The notes under the pieces: model-generated
The model's input: only the letters and a program-made list of their open reading frames with translations
What the model was told of the DNA's origin: nothing
Database searches by the model: none
Part shown: in pieces, positions 43,756-52,304 of the stretch
Position numbering within the stretch: the stretch's first letter is position 1
Layout of the letters: each line of letters starts with the position of its first letter
Made by a program: the position numbers and the translations under genes
Source: JAAUTG01 sp964458705
GTDB taxonomy: Bacteria > Bacteroidota > Bacteroidia > Chitinophagales > Saprospiraceae
Assembly: GCA_964458705.1 (NCBI GenBank)
Contig: CAYWKD010000020.1
Coordinates: 4,196 to 68,195 of the forward strand
DNA length: 64,000 nt
Direction of reading: 5' to 3'

Positions 43756-45582
43756 ATGTCAAAAAAGAAAAAAAAGGCAGCCAAAGCTACATTCAAAGAA
43801 CAATTTCAAGCCTTAAAATATCTGACACCTTTTTTTAAACTGATTTGGAAAGCTAGTTCATCACTCACCATAATTAATGTATTGTTGCGATTAGTGCAAG
43901 CAGCAATTCCTATCTCAGTGTTGTACATAGGAAAAGAAATTATTGATGAAGTATTAAAGTTAATAGAGGTAGGCGGCGATCAAACTTATCTATGGATTCT
44001 AATAGCTATTGAGCTAGGCTTGGCGATACTTTCAGATTTACTAAGCCGACTGTTGACTTTGGTCGATAGCCTTCTTGGAGATTTATTTGCTAATAATACC
44101 TCCGTTGCGATTATTCGTCATGCGGCAAAACTAGATTTATATCAATTCGAAGATGCTGATTTTTATGATAAACTTGAGATGGCTCGCCGACAGACGAATG
44201 GCAGAACAGTGCTGATGTCACAAGTGCTTTCACAAATGCAAAACATCATCACAGTCATTTCGCTTGGAGCTGGTTTAGTGATATTCAGTCCTTGGCTAAT
44301 TCTCCTTTTATTCATTGCTATTCTACCTTCCTTTTTAGGAGAATCTTACTTTAACCAAGTTTCTTATTCCCTCACAAGAAGTTGGACACCTGAGCGAAGA
44401 GAGCTAGACTATTTAAGATATATTGGCGCAAGTGACGAAACCGCTAAAGAAGTAAAAATATTTGGTCTAGCAGATTTTTTAGCAGATCGGTTCAAAAATC
44501 TAGCAGACCGCTACTACATCGCTAATCGAACTGTAGCCACTAAACGTGCATTGGTAGGAAGTTTGCTTTCCATAATTAGCACAATCGCATATTACGGAGC
44601 TTATATTTATATCATCCTACAGACTGTCGAAGGGCTTATCACGCTAGGTACTTTAACTTTTCTTTCCGGTTCTTTCAAGCGCATGAGCGGGCTGCTACAG
44701 GCCATCATGGGACGCTTTTCAAAAATTGCAGATAGCGCACTTTACTTAAAAGATTTGTTTGATTTTTTTGACTTACAGCCTTCCATTATCTCAACCGAAG
44801 AAGCAGTATCCTTTCCAAAAGTTGTGCAAGAAGGATTTACCTTTGAGAATGTCAGTTTCAAATACCCGAACAGCGAGCAATGGGCAATCCGACATCTTTC
44901 ATTTCACCTAAACAAAGATGAAAAATTAGCTTTAGTTGGCGAAAATGGAGCAGGCAAGACCACCTTAGTTAAACTGTTGGCAAGATTATATGAACCCACC
45001 GAAGGAAGAATACTACTGGATGGCAAGGACATTAAAACGTATGACTTAGCAGATTTGCGTGCCAACATTGGTATCATATTTCAAGATTACATACGATTTC
45101 AATTAAGAGCCGCTGAGAATATTGCCGTAGGCAACATCGAAAAGATTACGGTAAGAGAAGCTATTATTGATGCTTCGCATAAAAGTTTAGCCAATACAGT
45201 AGTAGAACAACTACCCAAGCAATACGAGCAGTTTCTAGGCAGGCGATTCAAAAATGGCGTAGAACTATCAGGTGGACAGTGGCAAAAGATAGCACTAGCA
45301 AGAGCTTACATGCGAGATGCCCAATTATTGATTCTGGACGAACCCACTTCCGCACTGGATGCTAGAGCGGAGCATGAAGTCTTTGAACGCTTCACGGAGT
45401 TGATTCAAGGTAAAATGGCAGTGTTAATCTCTCACCGATTCTCTACTGTCCGCATGGCGGATAGAATTTTATTTTTGGAGCATGGTCAACTTTTAGAGTT
45501 AGGTACGCATAAAGAACTGATTGCCAAAGAAGGAAAGTATGCGGAACTATTTCATCTGCAAGCACAGGGCTATGTTGATTAA
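43756..45582 (+). CDS. ABC exporter, fused permease and ATPase
   Basis: A half-transporter of 608 aa. A cytosolic Lys-rich start (KKKKKAAKATFKEQ) precedes the type I transmembrane domain of about six helices, then an ATPase domain with Walker A GENGAGKTTL, signature LSGGQWQKIALARAYM, Walker B LLILDEPTSALD and the H-loop LISHRFSTV. Such proteins work as homodimers to export lipids, peptides or drugs. A longer frame begins with a TTG at 43723; the ATG at 43756 is preferred since it directly starts the Lys-rich head. The substrate is unknown. Confidence 0.92.
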   Translation: MSKKKKKAAKATFKEQFQALKYLTPFFKLIWKASSSLTIINVLLRLVQAAIPISVLYIGKEIIDEVLKLIEVGGDQTYLWILIAIELGLAILSDLLSRLLTLVDSLLGDLFANNTSVAIIRHAAKLDLYQFEDADFYDKLEMARRQTNGRTVLMSQVLSQMQNIITVISLGAGLVIFSPWLILLLFIAILPSFLGESYFNQVSYSLTRSWTPERRELDYLRYIGASDETAKEVKIFGLADFLADRFKNLADRYYIANRTVATKRALVGSLLSIISTIAYYGAYIYIILQTVEGLITLGTLTFLSGSFKRMSGLLQAIMGRFSKIADSALYLKDLFDFFDLQPSIISTEEAVSFPKVVQEGFTFENVSFKYPNSEQWAIRHLSFHLNKDEKLALVGENGAGKTTLVKLLARLYEPTEGRILLDGKDIKTYDLADLRANIGIIFQDYIRFQLRAAENIAVGNIEKITVREAIIDASHKSLANTVVEQLPKQYEQFLGRRFKNGVELSGGQWQKIALARAYMRDAQLLILDEPTSALDARAEHEVFERFTELIQGKMAVLISHRFSTVRMADRILFLEHGQLLELGTHKELIAKEGKYAELFHLQAQGYVD

Positions 45583-45978
45583 TCCTATTCTAGACTCAAA
45601 AAGTATCAAAAAAGAAAAAAAAACGTCAAACCGTGTATTATTTGTAAAATACAACTATATTTGCGGTAGATAGTAGAAAAAGCACACCATACTATCTTGA
45701 TGCTCACATCAAATACTTTCAGCTCCTAGATGTTTCCTACAAGTGAAATTACTGATAAGATTAGGATTGAGTAATCGGAGTTATAATATAGACAACAGAG
45801 GTGACTAATAATAAATTTCAAAACAAACTTAGTAGCGATTATTCATAAAGTGTTCGAGAACATTTAGACATGGTACACCACCATATAAATGTCCCGAGTA
45901 GTATAATGCAATCGTTCAGTTCAAAAAGAGTTACTAATCTCTACTATTACCTAAAGAACATACACTATATATTAAGCT
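45583..45978 (+). promoter_or_regulatory. Long rho leader region
   Basis: The 396-nt spacer between the ABC exporter gene and rho has no ORF of note. TATATTTG at 45656-45663 matches the -7 consensus (weak -33), which would give a rho leader of about 310 nt. Long leaders are common for rho, which often attenuates its own synthesis. I see no strong intrinsic terminator in it. Confidence 0.4.
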
Positions 45979-47589
45979 ATGTTAGATATCATGCAATTAA
46001 ATGACATGCTAGTTCCTGAGTTAAAAGAACTAGCAGAACGTCTAGGAATGTTAAACTACAAGAGACTTAACAAACAAGAGCTCATCTTTAAAATTCTTGA
46101 CCATCAAGCCTTGATGGAAGATGATAGCCTAGATGCAGCTATTGCGAAAAAAAGCAAAGCAAGTACAAGTAATGGTGCTGCCACTTCCAAATCAGAAGAA
46201 GCAACCAAACAAAAAAGCAGCGAAAAAAAGGAGGACTCTGAGGGTGATCCCGAGGAAAAGCCGAATACTTCTTCAAGGTCAGAAGAAAGAAAAAGACAGC
46301 CTAAAAAGCCTTCTAGTAAAGAACGTCATCAGGCTAAGGCAGACAATGATAATCTCAAAGAGAGTCCCTCAGACAATCACCAAGAGAAAGAGAAAAACGA
46401 CAAAAAATCTCCACGTCCTAAGCCCAATCAAGAAGAAAAGGTTAAGGAAGTTAAATTTGACATTGAACTAGATGGAATTATTGAGGGAGAGGGAATTTTG
46501 GAAATGATGCCCGATGGTTATGGTTTCTTGCGTTCTTCTGATTACAACTATTTAACCTCTCCTGATGACATTTACGTTTCGCCTTCCCAAATTAAACTTT
46601 TTGGCTTAAAAACAGGAGATACCGTAAAAGGTGCTATTAGACCACCAAAGGAGGGAGAAAAATATTTTGCATTACTTCGAGTGAGCAAAATCAATGGCTA
46701 CAATCCACAGGATATTCGGGAACGCGTTCCATTTGATTATTTAACGCCACTTTTCCCAGAGGAAAAATTCACTATGAATACCTCGCCAACTGGAAGAGAT
46801 TTTGGCAATCGAATTATTGATTTGTTTACACCAATTGGAAAAGGTCAACGCGGTTTGATTGTTGCGCCTCCAAAGACAGGTAAAACTTTCTTATTGAAAG
46901 ACGTAGCAAATGCCATAGCTAAAAATCATCCTGAAACCTACTTGATTGTACTTTTAATAGACGAACGACCTGAGGAGGTAACAGATATGAAGCGGAGCGT
47001 GAGAGCAGAAGTGGTGGCATCAACATTTGATGAGCCAGCTGATAATCATGTGAGGGTTGCAAATATTGTATTAGAGAAGGCAAAAAGACTGGTAGAATGC
47101 AAGCATGATGTATGTATCCTACTTGACTCTATTACACGTTTGGCAAGGGCTTACAACACGGTTGCTCCTGCCAGTGGAAAAGTGCTATCGGGTGGTGTGG
47201 AAGCTAATGCTTTGCACAAGCCTAAAAAGTTCTTTGGTGCTGCTAGAAATGTGGAACATGGAGGTTCATTAACTATATTAGCGACCGCCTTGATTGATAC
47301 GGGTTCAAGAATGGATCAAGTAATCTTTGAAGAGTTTAAGGGTACAGGTAACATGGAATTACAACTGGATCGCTTCTTGGCAGACAAGCGTGTGTTCCCA
47401 GCAGTGGATTTGACGCGCTCAAGCACTCGCCGCGAAGACTTGTTACTCGACAAAGATACCTTACAGCGTATGTTCATCTTACGCAAACATCTTGCAGATA
47501 TGAAGCCAGATGAAGCGATGGAATTCATGCGAAAGAATATGCTTCATACAAGTAGCAATATAGAGTTCTTAGCTTCTATGAATGGTTAA
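45979..47589 (+). CDS. rho: Transcription termination factor Rho
   Basis: Hexameric ATP-dependent RNA helicase that ends transcription. The N-terminal Rho domain (LKELAERLGMLNYKRLNKQE, about 15-34) is followed by a polar Lys/Glu/Ser/Asn-rich insert (about 50-155). Next come the RNA-binding cold-shock-like domain (GILEMMPDGYGFLRSSDYNY) and the ATPase core: Walker A APPKTGKTFL, Walker B CILLDSITRLARAYN, and the secondary RNA site around VLSGGVEANALHKPKK. At 536 aa it is longer than E. coli Rho because of the insert. A second start at codon 5 (45991) is possible. A frame inside the insert region is only a shadow. Confidence 0.97.
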   Translation: MLDIMQLNDMLVPELKELAERLGMLNYKRLNKQELIFKILDHQALMEDDSLDAAIAKKSKASTSNGAATSKSEEATKQKSSEKKEDSEGDPEEKPNTSSRSEERKRQPKKPSSKERHQAKADNDNLKESPSDNHQEKEKNDKKSPRPKPNQEEKVKEVKFDIELDGIIEGEGILEMMPDGYGFLRSSDYNYLTSPDDIYVSPSQIKLFGLKTGDTVKGAIRPPKEGEKYFALLRVSKINGYNPQDIRERVPFDYLTPLFPEEKFTMNTSPTGRDFGNRIIDLFTPIGKGQRGLIVAPPKTGKTFLLKDVANAIAKNHPETYLIVLLIDERPEEVTDMKRSVRAEVVASTFDEPADNHVRVANIVLEKAKRLVECKHDVCILLDSITRLARAYNTVAPASGKVLSGGVEANALHKPKKFFGAARNVEHGGSLTILATALIDTGSRMDQVIFEEFKGTGNMELQLDRFLADKRVFPAVDLTRSSTRREDLLLDKDTLQRMFILRKHLADMKPDEAMEFMRKNMLHTSSNIEFLASMNG

Positions 47590-47610
47590 GCAATTAGAAA
47601 ACTAACTAAA

Positions 47611-47660
47611 TAGCTTGTAGGATTTTATCTGACTTCCTACTAGTAAAATCTTACAAGCTA
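47611..47660. terminator. Bidirectional terminator hairpin after rho
   Basis: A 17-bp stem (TAGCTTGTAGGATTTTA against TAAAATCTTACAAGCTA, one G-U pair) with a 16-nt loop. It lies 22 nt after the rho stop and overlaps the stop of the convergent kinase gene. Confidence 0.75.
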
Positions 47661-48697
47661 ATTAGCAAATTAACAGCATAACTCTTTGGACTCTCTTCAG
47701 TGCCCAGTTCATACTGCTCAGGATAGAGCAAATCCAATCTTCTTTTAACGTTGACTAAACCAATGCCTCCACTGCGCCGATGCGTCGTAGGTGCAGGAAT
47801 GCGGTCAGGTTTACTGTTTTCAATAAAAAAATGAACCTGCTGATCGTCCACATTCATGACAATATTGATAAAGCCTTTTTCAATGTGATTATTCAAACCG
47901 TGCTTAAAGCTATTTTCCAGAAATGGAATAAACATGAGGGGCGCAATTTGTTGGTCTGTAATGCTTCCATTTACCTCGAAGTAGATATCTACCTTTCCAC
48001 CATGTCTCAGTTTTTCCAAGTCTAAATAGTTTTGAATGTAGTTTACCTCTTTTTGTAAAAGCACGCGCTTTTCATTACATTCATAAAGCATATAGCGCAT
48101 CATCTCAGAGAGCTTTATCACGATCTCAGGAGCTTTATCATCCTTCTTCAAGGTGAGTGCATATAAATTATTGAGTGTGTTAAAGAGAAAATGTGGATTG
48201 ATTTGTGATTTTAAAAATCGCAGTTCTGATTGCATGGTGCGTGTTTGCAGTTCTTGCCGCTCTCTTGTATGCCTTACCCAGTCACTCACTATTTTGATGA
48301 TTGTAGAAGTACCAACAACCATAAATGCAGATAAAAATTGAAAATTGATACTTGAAATGAGCACTTGTTGAGCGTCCTTATGATCTGTAAACTCATAGTA
48401 GAGAAACTGTACTACTTCTCGAACAGCAATCAAAATAAAACAAACCATTAGCAGCAAGATGCTATAAACCAAAAATTTATTTTGAATCAGGTATTTGGGA
48501 ATTAAGTAGTACAGATTAGAATAGACAATAGCAATATAAAATATAACAATAATGAGGCTATCAACAAAATTGAACCAAAAGTCCTCATCAATACCTTGAA
48601 ATATGATAAGTGCAGCTAAAATACTGAGCCAAAATAGTGCATGGTACACTACTTGGCGACTAAAAAAATAATATATCTGTTTTGCTAAATTGTTCAT
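47651..48697 (-). CDS. LytS/YehU-type sensor histidine kinase
   Basis: A 348-residue membrane histidine kinase. Four N-terminal membrane helices (about 15-140) are followed by the His_kinase domain with SQINPHFLFNTLNNLYALTL, whose His is the phospho-acceptor, then NYIQNYLDLEKLR and an ATPase-like part (IPFLENSFKHGLNNH with the N-box, GGIGLVNVKRRLDLLY with the G-box). No sensor domain other than the membrane part is seen. Its LytTR-type response regulator is not adjacent, so it is an orphan here. The frame ends exactly at the terminator that separates it from rho. Confidence 0.9.
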   Translation of the reverse strand: MNNLAKQIYYFFSRQVVYHALFWLSILAALIIFQGIDEDFWFNFVDSLIIVIFYIAIVYSNLYYLIPKYLIQNKFLVYSILLLMVCFILIAVREVVQFLYYEFTDHKDAQQVLISSINFQFLSAFMVVGTSTIIKIVSDWVRHTRERQELQTRTMQSELRFLKSQINPHFLFNTLNNLYALTLKKDDKAPEIVIKLSEMMRYMLYECNEKRVLLQKEVNYIQNYLDLEKLRHGGKVDIYFEVNGSITDQQIAPLMFIPFLENSFKHGLNNHIEKGFINIVMNVDDQQVHFFIENSKPDRIPAPTTHRRSGGIGLVNVKRRLDLLYPEQYELGTEESPKSYAVNLLISL

Positions 48698-48847
48698 ATT
48701 CTAAATAAACCTCAATAAAGCTAAGAACCTGTGAGTAATTTCTAAGTTTTTTTAAACAGAATACTTATTCCTGAGCGGCGGAAACCTAATATTGCTGCTA
48801 AAATAGAGAAGTAAAATTATTAAAGAATCATAAAAAATAACAATCTT

Positions 48848-49609
48848 ATGCTCAACTACAAATCTTTTGGTCAGGGTGATCCCATTATTATACTCCATGG
48901 CCTTTTTGGAACATTAGATAATTGGCAAACCATTGGTAAACAACTCGCTAATGACTTCACAATATTCTTGGTGGATCAACGCAATCACGGTCGTTCGCCG
49001 CACTTGAAAGGGCATACCTATCCCTTAATGGCGCAGGACTTAAATCAATTCTTGGAAGATCAATGGATATATGAAGCAACAATTATAGGGCATTCAATGG
49101 GAGGAAAAACAGCTATGCAGTTTACAATGGACTATCCTGACCGAGTAAAAAAACTGATTGTTGTGGATATTGCTCCCAAGGATTATACTGGAGGACACGA
49201 GCAGATTATTAATGCGCTAACTAAATTTCCGCTTGACGATATAACAGACAGAACTCAAGCTAGTGAGATATTGAGAAACCTAGGTATCTCAGATAATGGT
49301 ATTCGACAGTTTTTACTAAAAAATCTTACTAGAACTAAAGCAGGTGTCTATCAATGGAAAATGAACCTGCCTGAAATCACTGCACATTACCAAAATATAC
49401 TAGCAAATATTGAGCTAAGAGAACCCGTAGAAGTAGATACGCTTTTTATCAGAGGGGAAAAATCAAATTATATTCAAGATAGTGACTGGAATAGTATCAA
49501 ACAATATTTCCCAAAGGCGCAACTTAAAACCATTAAAAATGCTGGCCACTGGGTTCATGCCGAATCTCCAAGCAATTTGTTGAACGAGCTGAGAAATTTC
49601 ATTAAATAA
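48848..49609 (+). CDS. Alpha/beta hydrolase (YbfF-like esterase)
   Basis: A 253-residue cytosolic alpha/beta hydrolase. The oxyanion region is ILHGLFGTLDNWQTIG, the nucleophile is Ser83 in IIGHSMGGKTAMQF, and the His is in NAGHWVHAESP near the C-terminus. RNHGRSPH and VDIAPKDYTGGHEQIINAL match the YbfF/acyl-esterase group. The substrate cannot be told. It stands alone, divergent from the histidine kinase. Confidence 0.88.
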   Translation: MLNYKSFGQGDPIIILHGLFGTLDNWQTIGKQLANDFTIFLVDQRNHGRSPHLKGHTYPLMAQDLNQFLEDQWIYEATIIGHSMGGKTAMQFTMDYPDRVKKLIVVDIAPKDYTGGHEQIINALTKFPLDDITDRTQASEILRNLGISDNGIRQFLLKNLTRTKAGVYQWKMNLPEITAHYQNILANIELREPVEVDTLFIRGEKSNYIQDSDWNSIKQYFPKAQLKTIKNAGHWVHAESPSNLLNELRNFIK

Positions 49610-49648
49610 AAATCAACAGAACGATGTTTTTATGTTTAATTAATATTC

Positions 49649-49688
49649 ATGACATTAATATGACATTAAGAATATTTTTCTATCTTTG
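49649..49688 (+). promoter_or_regulatory. Candidate promoter with tandem 10-bp repeats
   Basis: ATGACATTAA occurs twice in a row (49649-49658, 49660-49669, period 11 bp), where a -33 element would be, followed by a perfect -7 box TATCTTTG at 49681-49688. This could be an activator site for the small Gly-rich gene at 49719. Confidence 0.45.
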
Positions 49689-49718
49689 AAGTATCTTTAA
49701 ACTAATTCAAACAAAATT

Positions 49719-50000
49719 ATGGATTACTTACCATTGATTATTCAACTTGCAAGTGGTGCAGTAGGTGGCAACCTCGCTGGTGCACTATTGAAAAATTTTA
49801 GCATGGGTACATTGTGGAATTCTGTGGCAGGTATTCTTGGAGGTGGACTTGGCGGGCAATTATTAGGAATGCTTGGTATAGCAACGGGTGGTGGAGAAAT
49901 GGATTTGCAAGGTATTCTTGGAATTGTAGCTAGCGGAGGTGTTGGTGGAGGTGTGTTGATGACGATTATTGGTCTAATCCGATCAGCAATCAACAAGTAA
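49719..50000 (+). CDS. Small glycine-rich membrane protein
   Basis: A 93-residue hydrophobic protein with many Gly residues, some as GxxxG-like packing motifs. Helical segments are IIQLASGAVGGNLAGALL, VAGILGGGLGGQLLGMLGI and VGGGVLMTIIGLIRSAI. I recall similar small Gly-rich proteins with the same SGAVGGN and GGGLGGQ pattern across Bacteroidota, of unknown function. It has a good -7 box and a terminator of its own, so it looks like a well-defined single gene. Confidence 0.75.
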   Translation: MDYLPLIIQLASGAVGGNLAGALLKNFSMGTLWNSVAGILGGGLGGQLLGMLGIATGGGEMDLQGILGIVASGGVGGGVLMTIIGLIRSAINK

Positions 50001-50004
50001 AACA

Positions 50005-50036
50005 AATTAGCCTACTCAATTTTGAGTGGGCTAATT
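50005..50036. terminator. Bidirectional terminator hairpin
   Basis: A 14-bp stem with one G-T pair (AATTAGCC-T-ACTCA against TGAGT-G-GGCTAATT), 4-nt loop. It ends at the stop codon of the DUF779 gene (-) and begins 4 nt after that of the Gly-rich gene (+). Confidence 0.7.
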
Positions 50037-50409
50037 AATTCGGTATAATCTCAACTGAAGATAGACTTTCATATTCTTCGTCTGTAAAAAGCCGTGAGCG
50101 AATAATAAATCTAATCCCCAGCGGAATCTCTAATGAAAAACTCGCTCCTCTGCCTTTTACTACATCAACGTTAAGTTGAGTATGCTTCCAATATTCAAAT
50201 TGGTCTTTTGACATATAGAAATTGCAGTCGTGAATTTTTCCGAGTAGCACATCTGTCTCATTAATCATTAACTCCCCTTCAGGTAAGCACATTGGAGCGG
50301 AACCATCACAGCAACCACCGCTTTGATGAAACATTAACTCACCGTGCTGCTCCCTCAGTTGGTCGATTACTTTTTTGGCTTCATCCGTTACTAATACTCT
50401 GCTTGTCAT
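50035..50409 (-). CDS. DUF779 protein
   Basis: A 124-residue protein of the DUF779 family. The Cys motif HQSGGCCDGSAPMC and the later DCNFYMSKDQFEYWKHTQL and GRGASFSLEIPLGIRFIIRSR are typical. The role is unknown; the family is known to sit beside aldehyde or alcohol dehydrogenases, as here. I start it at 50409 (MTSRVLVTDEAKK) because the longer frame from 50478 would run through the terminator hairpin at 50444-50485. The three Cys might bind a metal or act as a redox site, which is inference. Confidence 0.88.
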   Translation of the reverse strand: MTSRVLVTDEAKKVIDQLREQHGELMFHQSGGCCDGSAPMCLPEGELMINETDVLLGKIHDCNFYMSKDQFEYWKHTQLNVDVVKGRGASFSLEIPLGIRFIIRSRLFTDEEYESLSSVEIIPN

Positions 50410-50443
50410 TGTTTGTAATTTTTGTAAAAAATAGTCGTAAGGT

Positions 50444-50485
50444 AAAAAAGCATTGGGTGATATTGTTGATCCCCCCAATGCTTTT
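50444..50485 (-). terminator. Intrinsic terminator between aldehyde dehydrogenase and DUF779 genes
   Basis: On the minus strand a perfect 12-bp stem (AAAAGCATTGGG / CCCAATGCTTTT, 16-nt loop) is followed by six T. It is downstream of the aldehyde dehydrogenase stop and upstream of the DUF779 start at 50409, so it can lower DUF779 expression relative to the dehydrogenase. Confidence 0.75.
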
Positions 50486-50504
50486 GCTTCAAATATCTAG
50501 TTAG

Positions 50505-52028
50505 TTAGAAGAAGCCCATAGCTTTTTTGTCATAAGAAATCAGCATATTTTTCGTCTGACGGTAATGATTAAGCATCATTTTGTGCGTTTCACGACCAAT
50601 TCCTGATTTCTTGTATCCTCCAAATGGTGCGTGTGCGGGATAAAGATGGTAGCAATTCACCCAGACTCTACCCGCTTGAATAGAGCGAGAAATCTGGTAT
50701 GCTTGGTGCATATCTCTTGTCCAAACACCTGCACCTAAACCATAAAGTGTATCATTAGCAATTTCGATAGCTTCTGCCTCATCTTTGAACGTCGTTACAC
50801 AAACAACTGGTCCAAAGATTTCTTCTTGGAATACACGCATTTTATTATTCCCCTTCAGAATAGTCGGCTGAATGTAGTATCCACCATCCAAGCCTTCGTT
50901 GTAAGCAGCAGCACCACCTGTCAACACTTCGCAACCTTCTTCCTTGCCAATTTCGATGTAGCGAAGTATTTTTTCATACTGATCGTTAGAAGCCTGTGCG
51001 CCCATCATAGTGGAAGGATCAAGCGGATGACCTAACTTAATGGCTTTGGTTCGCTCAATCACTCGCTCCATAAATTGATCAAAAATACTTTCTTGCACCA
51101 ACATTCTTGACGGACAGGTACAGACCTCGCCTTGATTTAGCGCAAACATAACTGCCCCTTCGATACACTTATCTAAGAAGTCATCATCCGCATCCATTAC
51201 ATTAGCAAAGAATACATTTGGAGACTTTCCCCCTAATTCAAGCGTAACGGGTACAATATTCTTAGACGCATACTGCATAATGAGTTGACCAGTCGTTGTT
51301 TCTCCTGTAAAAGCAACTTTCTTGATTCTAGGATTAGATGCCAAAGGTTTACCTGCTTCAATACCAAAACCATTTACGACGTTTAAGACGCCATCCGGCA
51401 ATATACCTTCAATCAATTCCATCAGAATTAGAATGCCCACTGGAGTTTGCTCTGCTGGTTTCAATACCACACAGTTGCCAGCAGCTAAAGCTGGAGCAAT
51501 TTTCCATGTAGCCATCAAAATTGGAAAGTTCCAAGGAATGATTTGACCGACTACTCCCAATGGTTCAAGAACATTCACGCAGACGGTGGTGGCGTCTAGT
51601 TCACTCATAGAACCCTCCTCCGCACGGATAACACCCGCAAAGTATCTGAAATGATCAATTGCCAAAGGCAAGTCAGCAACCGTTGTTTCTCGAAGTGCTT
51701 TACCATTATCCCACGTTTCAGCTCTGGCTAATACTTCTAGGTTTTTTTCCATAACATCAGCAATCTTTAACAAAAGATTACTGCGATAAGCAGCAGAAGA
51801 GTTATTCCACTCTGGAGCTGCTGCCCAAGCTGCGTCAATAGCTTTATCAATATCCTCAGATGTAGAACGAGGAATGCGCGTAAAGCTGTTACCATCCACA
51901 GGTGATATATTTTCAAAATAAGTCCCTTTTGTTGGTGGTGTCCATTTTCCGCCAATATAATTTTCGTATTGGTCTTTAAATTTCGGCTTCGCCAAGGCAT
52001 CTTGACTTATTGCAATAGTTGAACTCAT
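50505..52028 (-). CDS. NAD-dependent aldehyde dehydrogenase
   Basis: A 507-residue aldehyde dehydrogenase of the ExaC/AldB type that oxidises aldehydes such as acetaldehyde to acids with NAD(P). The motif VVGQIIPWNFPILMATWKIA, the catalytic Glu in VTLELGGKSPNVF, and Cys303 in NQGEVCTCPSRM are present. EEIFGPVVCVTTF and the C-terminal APFGGYKKSGIGRE are typical. It heads a minus-strand pair with DUF779 and is divergent from an AraC-type regulator. That arrangement suggests control by the regulator in response to an aldehyde or alcohol. Confidence 0.94.
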   Translation of the reverse strand: MSSTIAISQDALAKPKFKDQYENYIGGKWTPPTKGTYFENISPVDGNSFTRIPRSTSEDIDKAIDAAWAAAPEWNNSSAAYRSNLLLKIADVMEKNLEVLARAETWDNGKALRETTVADLPLAIDHFRYFAGVIRAEEGSMSELDATTVCVNVLEPLGVVGQIIPWNFPILMATWKIAPALAAGNCVVLKPAEQTPVGILILMELIEGILPDGVLNVVNGFGIEAGKPLASNPRIKKVAFTGETTTGQLIMQYASKNIVPVTLELGGKSPNVFFANVMDADDDFLDKCIEGAVMFALNQGEVCTCPSRMLVQESIFDQFMERVIERTKAIKLGHPLDPSTMMGAQASNDQYEKILRYIEIGKEEGCEVLTGGAAAYNEGLDGGYYIQPTILKGNNKMRVFQEEIFGPVVCVTTFKDEAEAIEIANDTLYGLGAGVWTRDMHQAYQISRSIQAGRVWVNCYHLYPAHAPFGGYKKSGIGRETHKMMLNHYRQTKNMLISYDKKAMGFF

Positions 52029-52092
52029 GCTTTACTTTTTTAGATTTATTTAAAAATTTCTGCTAATTGTCAAATAATTGAAATTTAATTTT

Positions 52093-52168
52093 AATTATTC
52101 ACTTTAAGCAAAATTACTTATTGAATCATTGCGTTATTTGCACTATACTATCAAGAAAGTGAACAATT
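52093..52168. promoter_or_regulatory. Divergent control region with inverted 13-bp arms
   Basis: Between the aldehyde dehydrogenase and the AraC-type regulator, AATTATTCACTTT (52093-52105) and AAAGTGAACAATT (52156-52168) are near-perfect inverted copies (12 of 13) with centres 63 bp apart. A minus-strand -7 box TAATTTTG lies at 52116-52109 with a poor -33, consistent with an activator-dependent promoter. Confidence 0.45.
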
Positions 52169-52304
52169 CTTGCAATTCTAAAAATTAGATCATCTTATTT
52201 GATTAAATATTTCATTATAGTTGATTTTGAATTGCTTTTATTTTTTCTTGTTTAGCTATTTTAAAAGAAACTTCCGAAATAGATGATAATAAAATACTAG
52301 ACCT

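Noticed and set aside
46133..46471. A Lys-rich 112-codon frame inside rho
   Set aside because: It lies in the low-complexity insert of rho in another frame, where Lys/Glu codon bias keeps alternative frames open. No start context or conserved motif.
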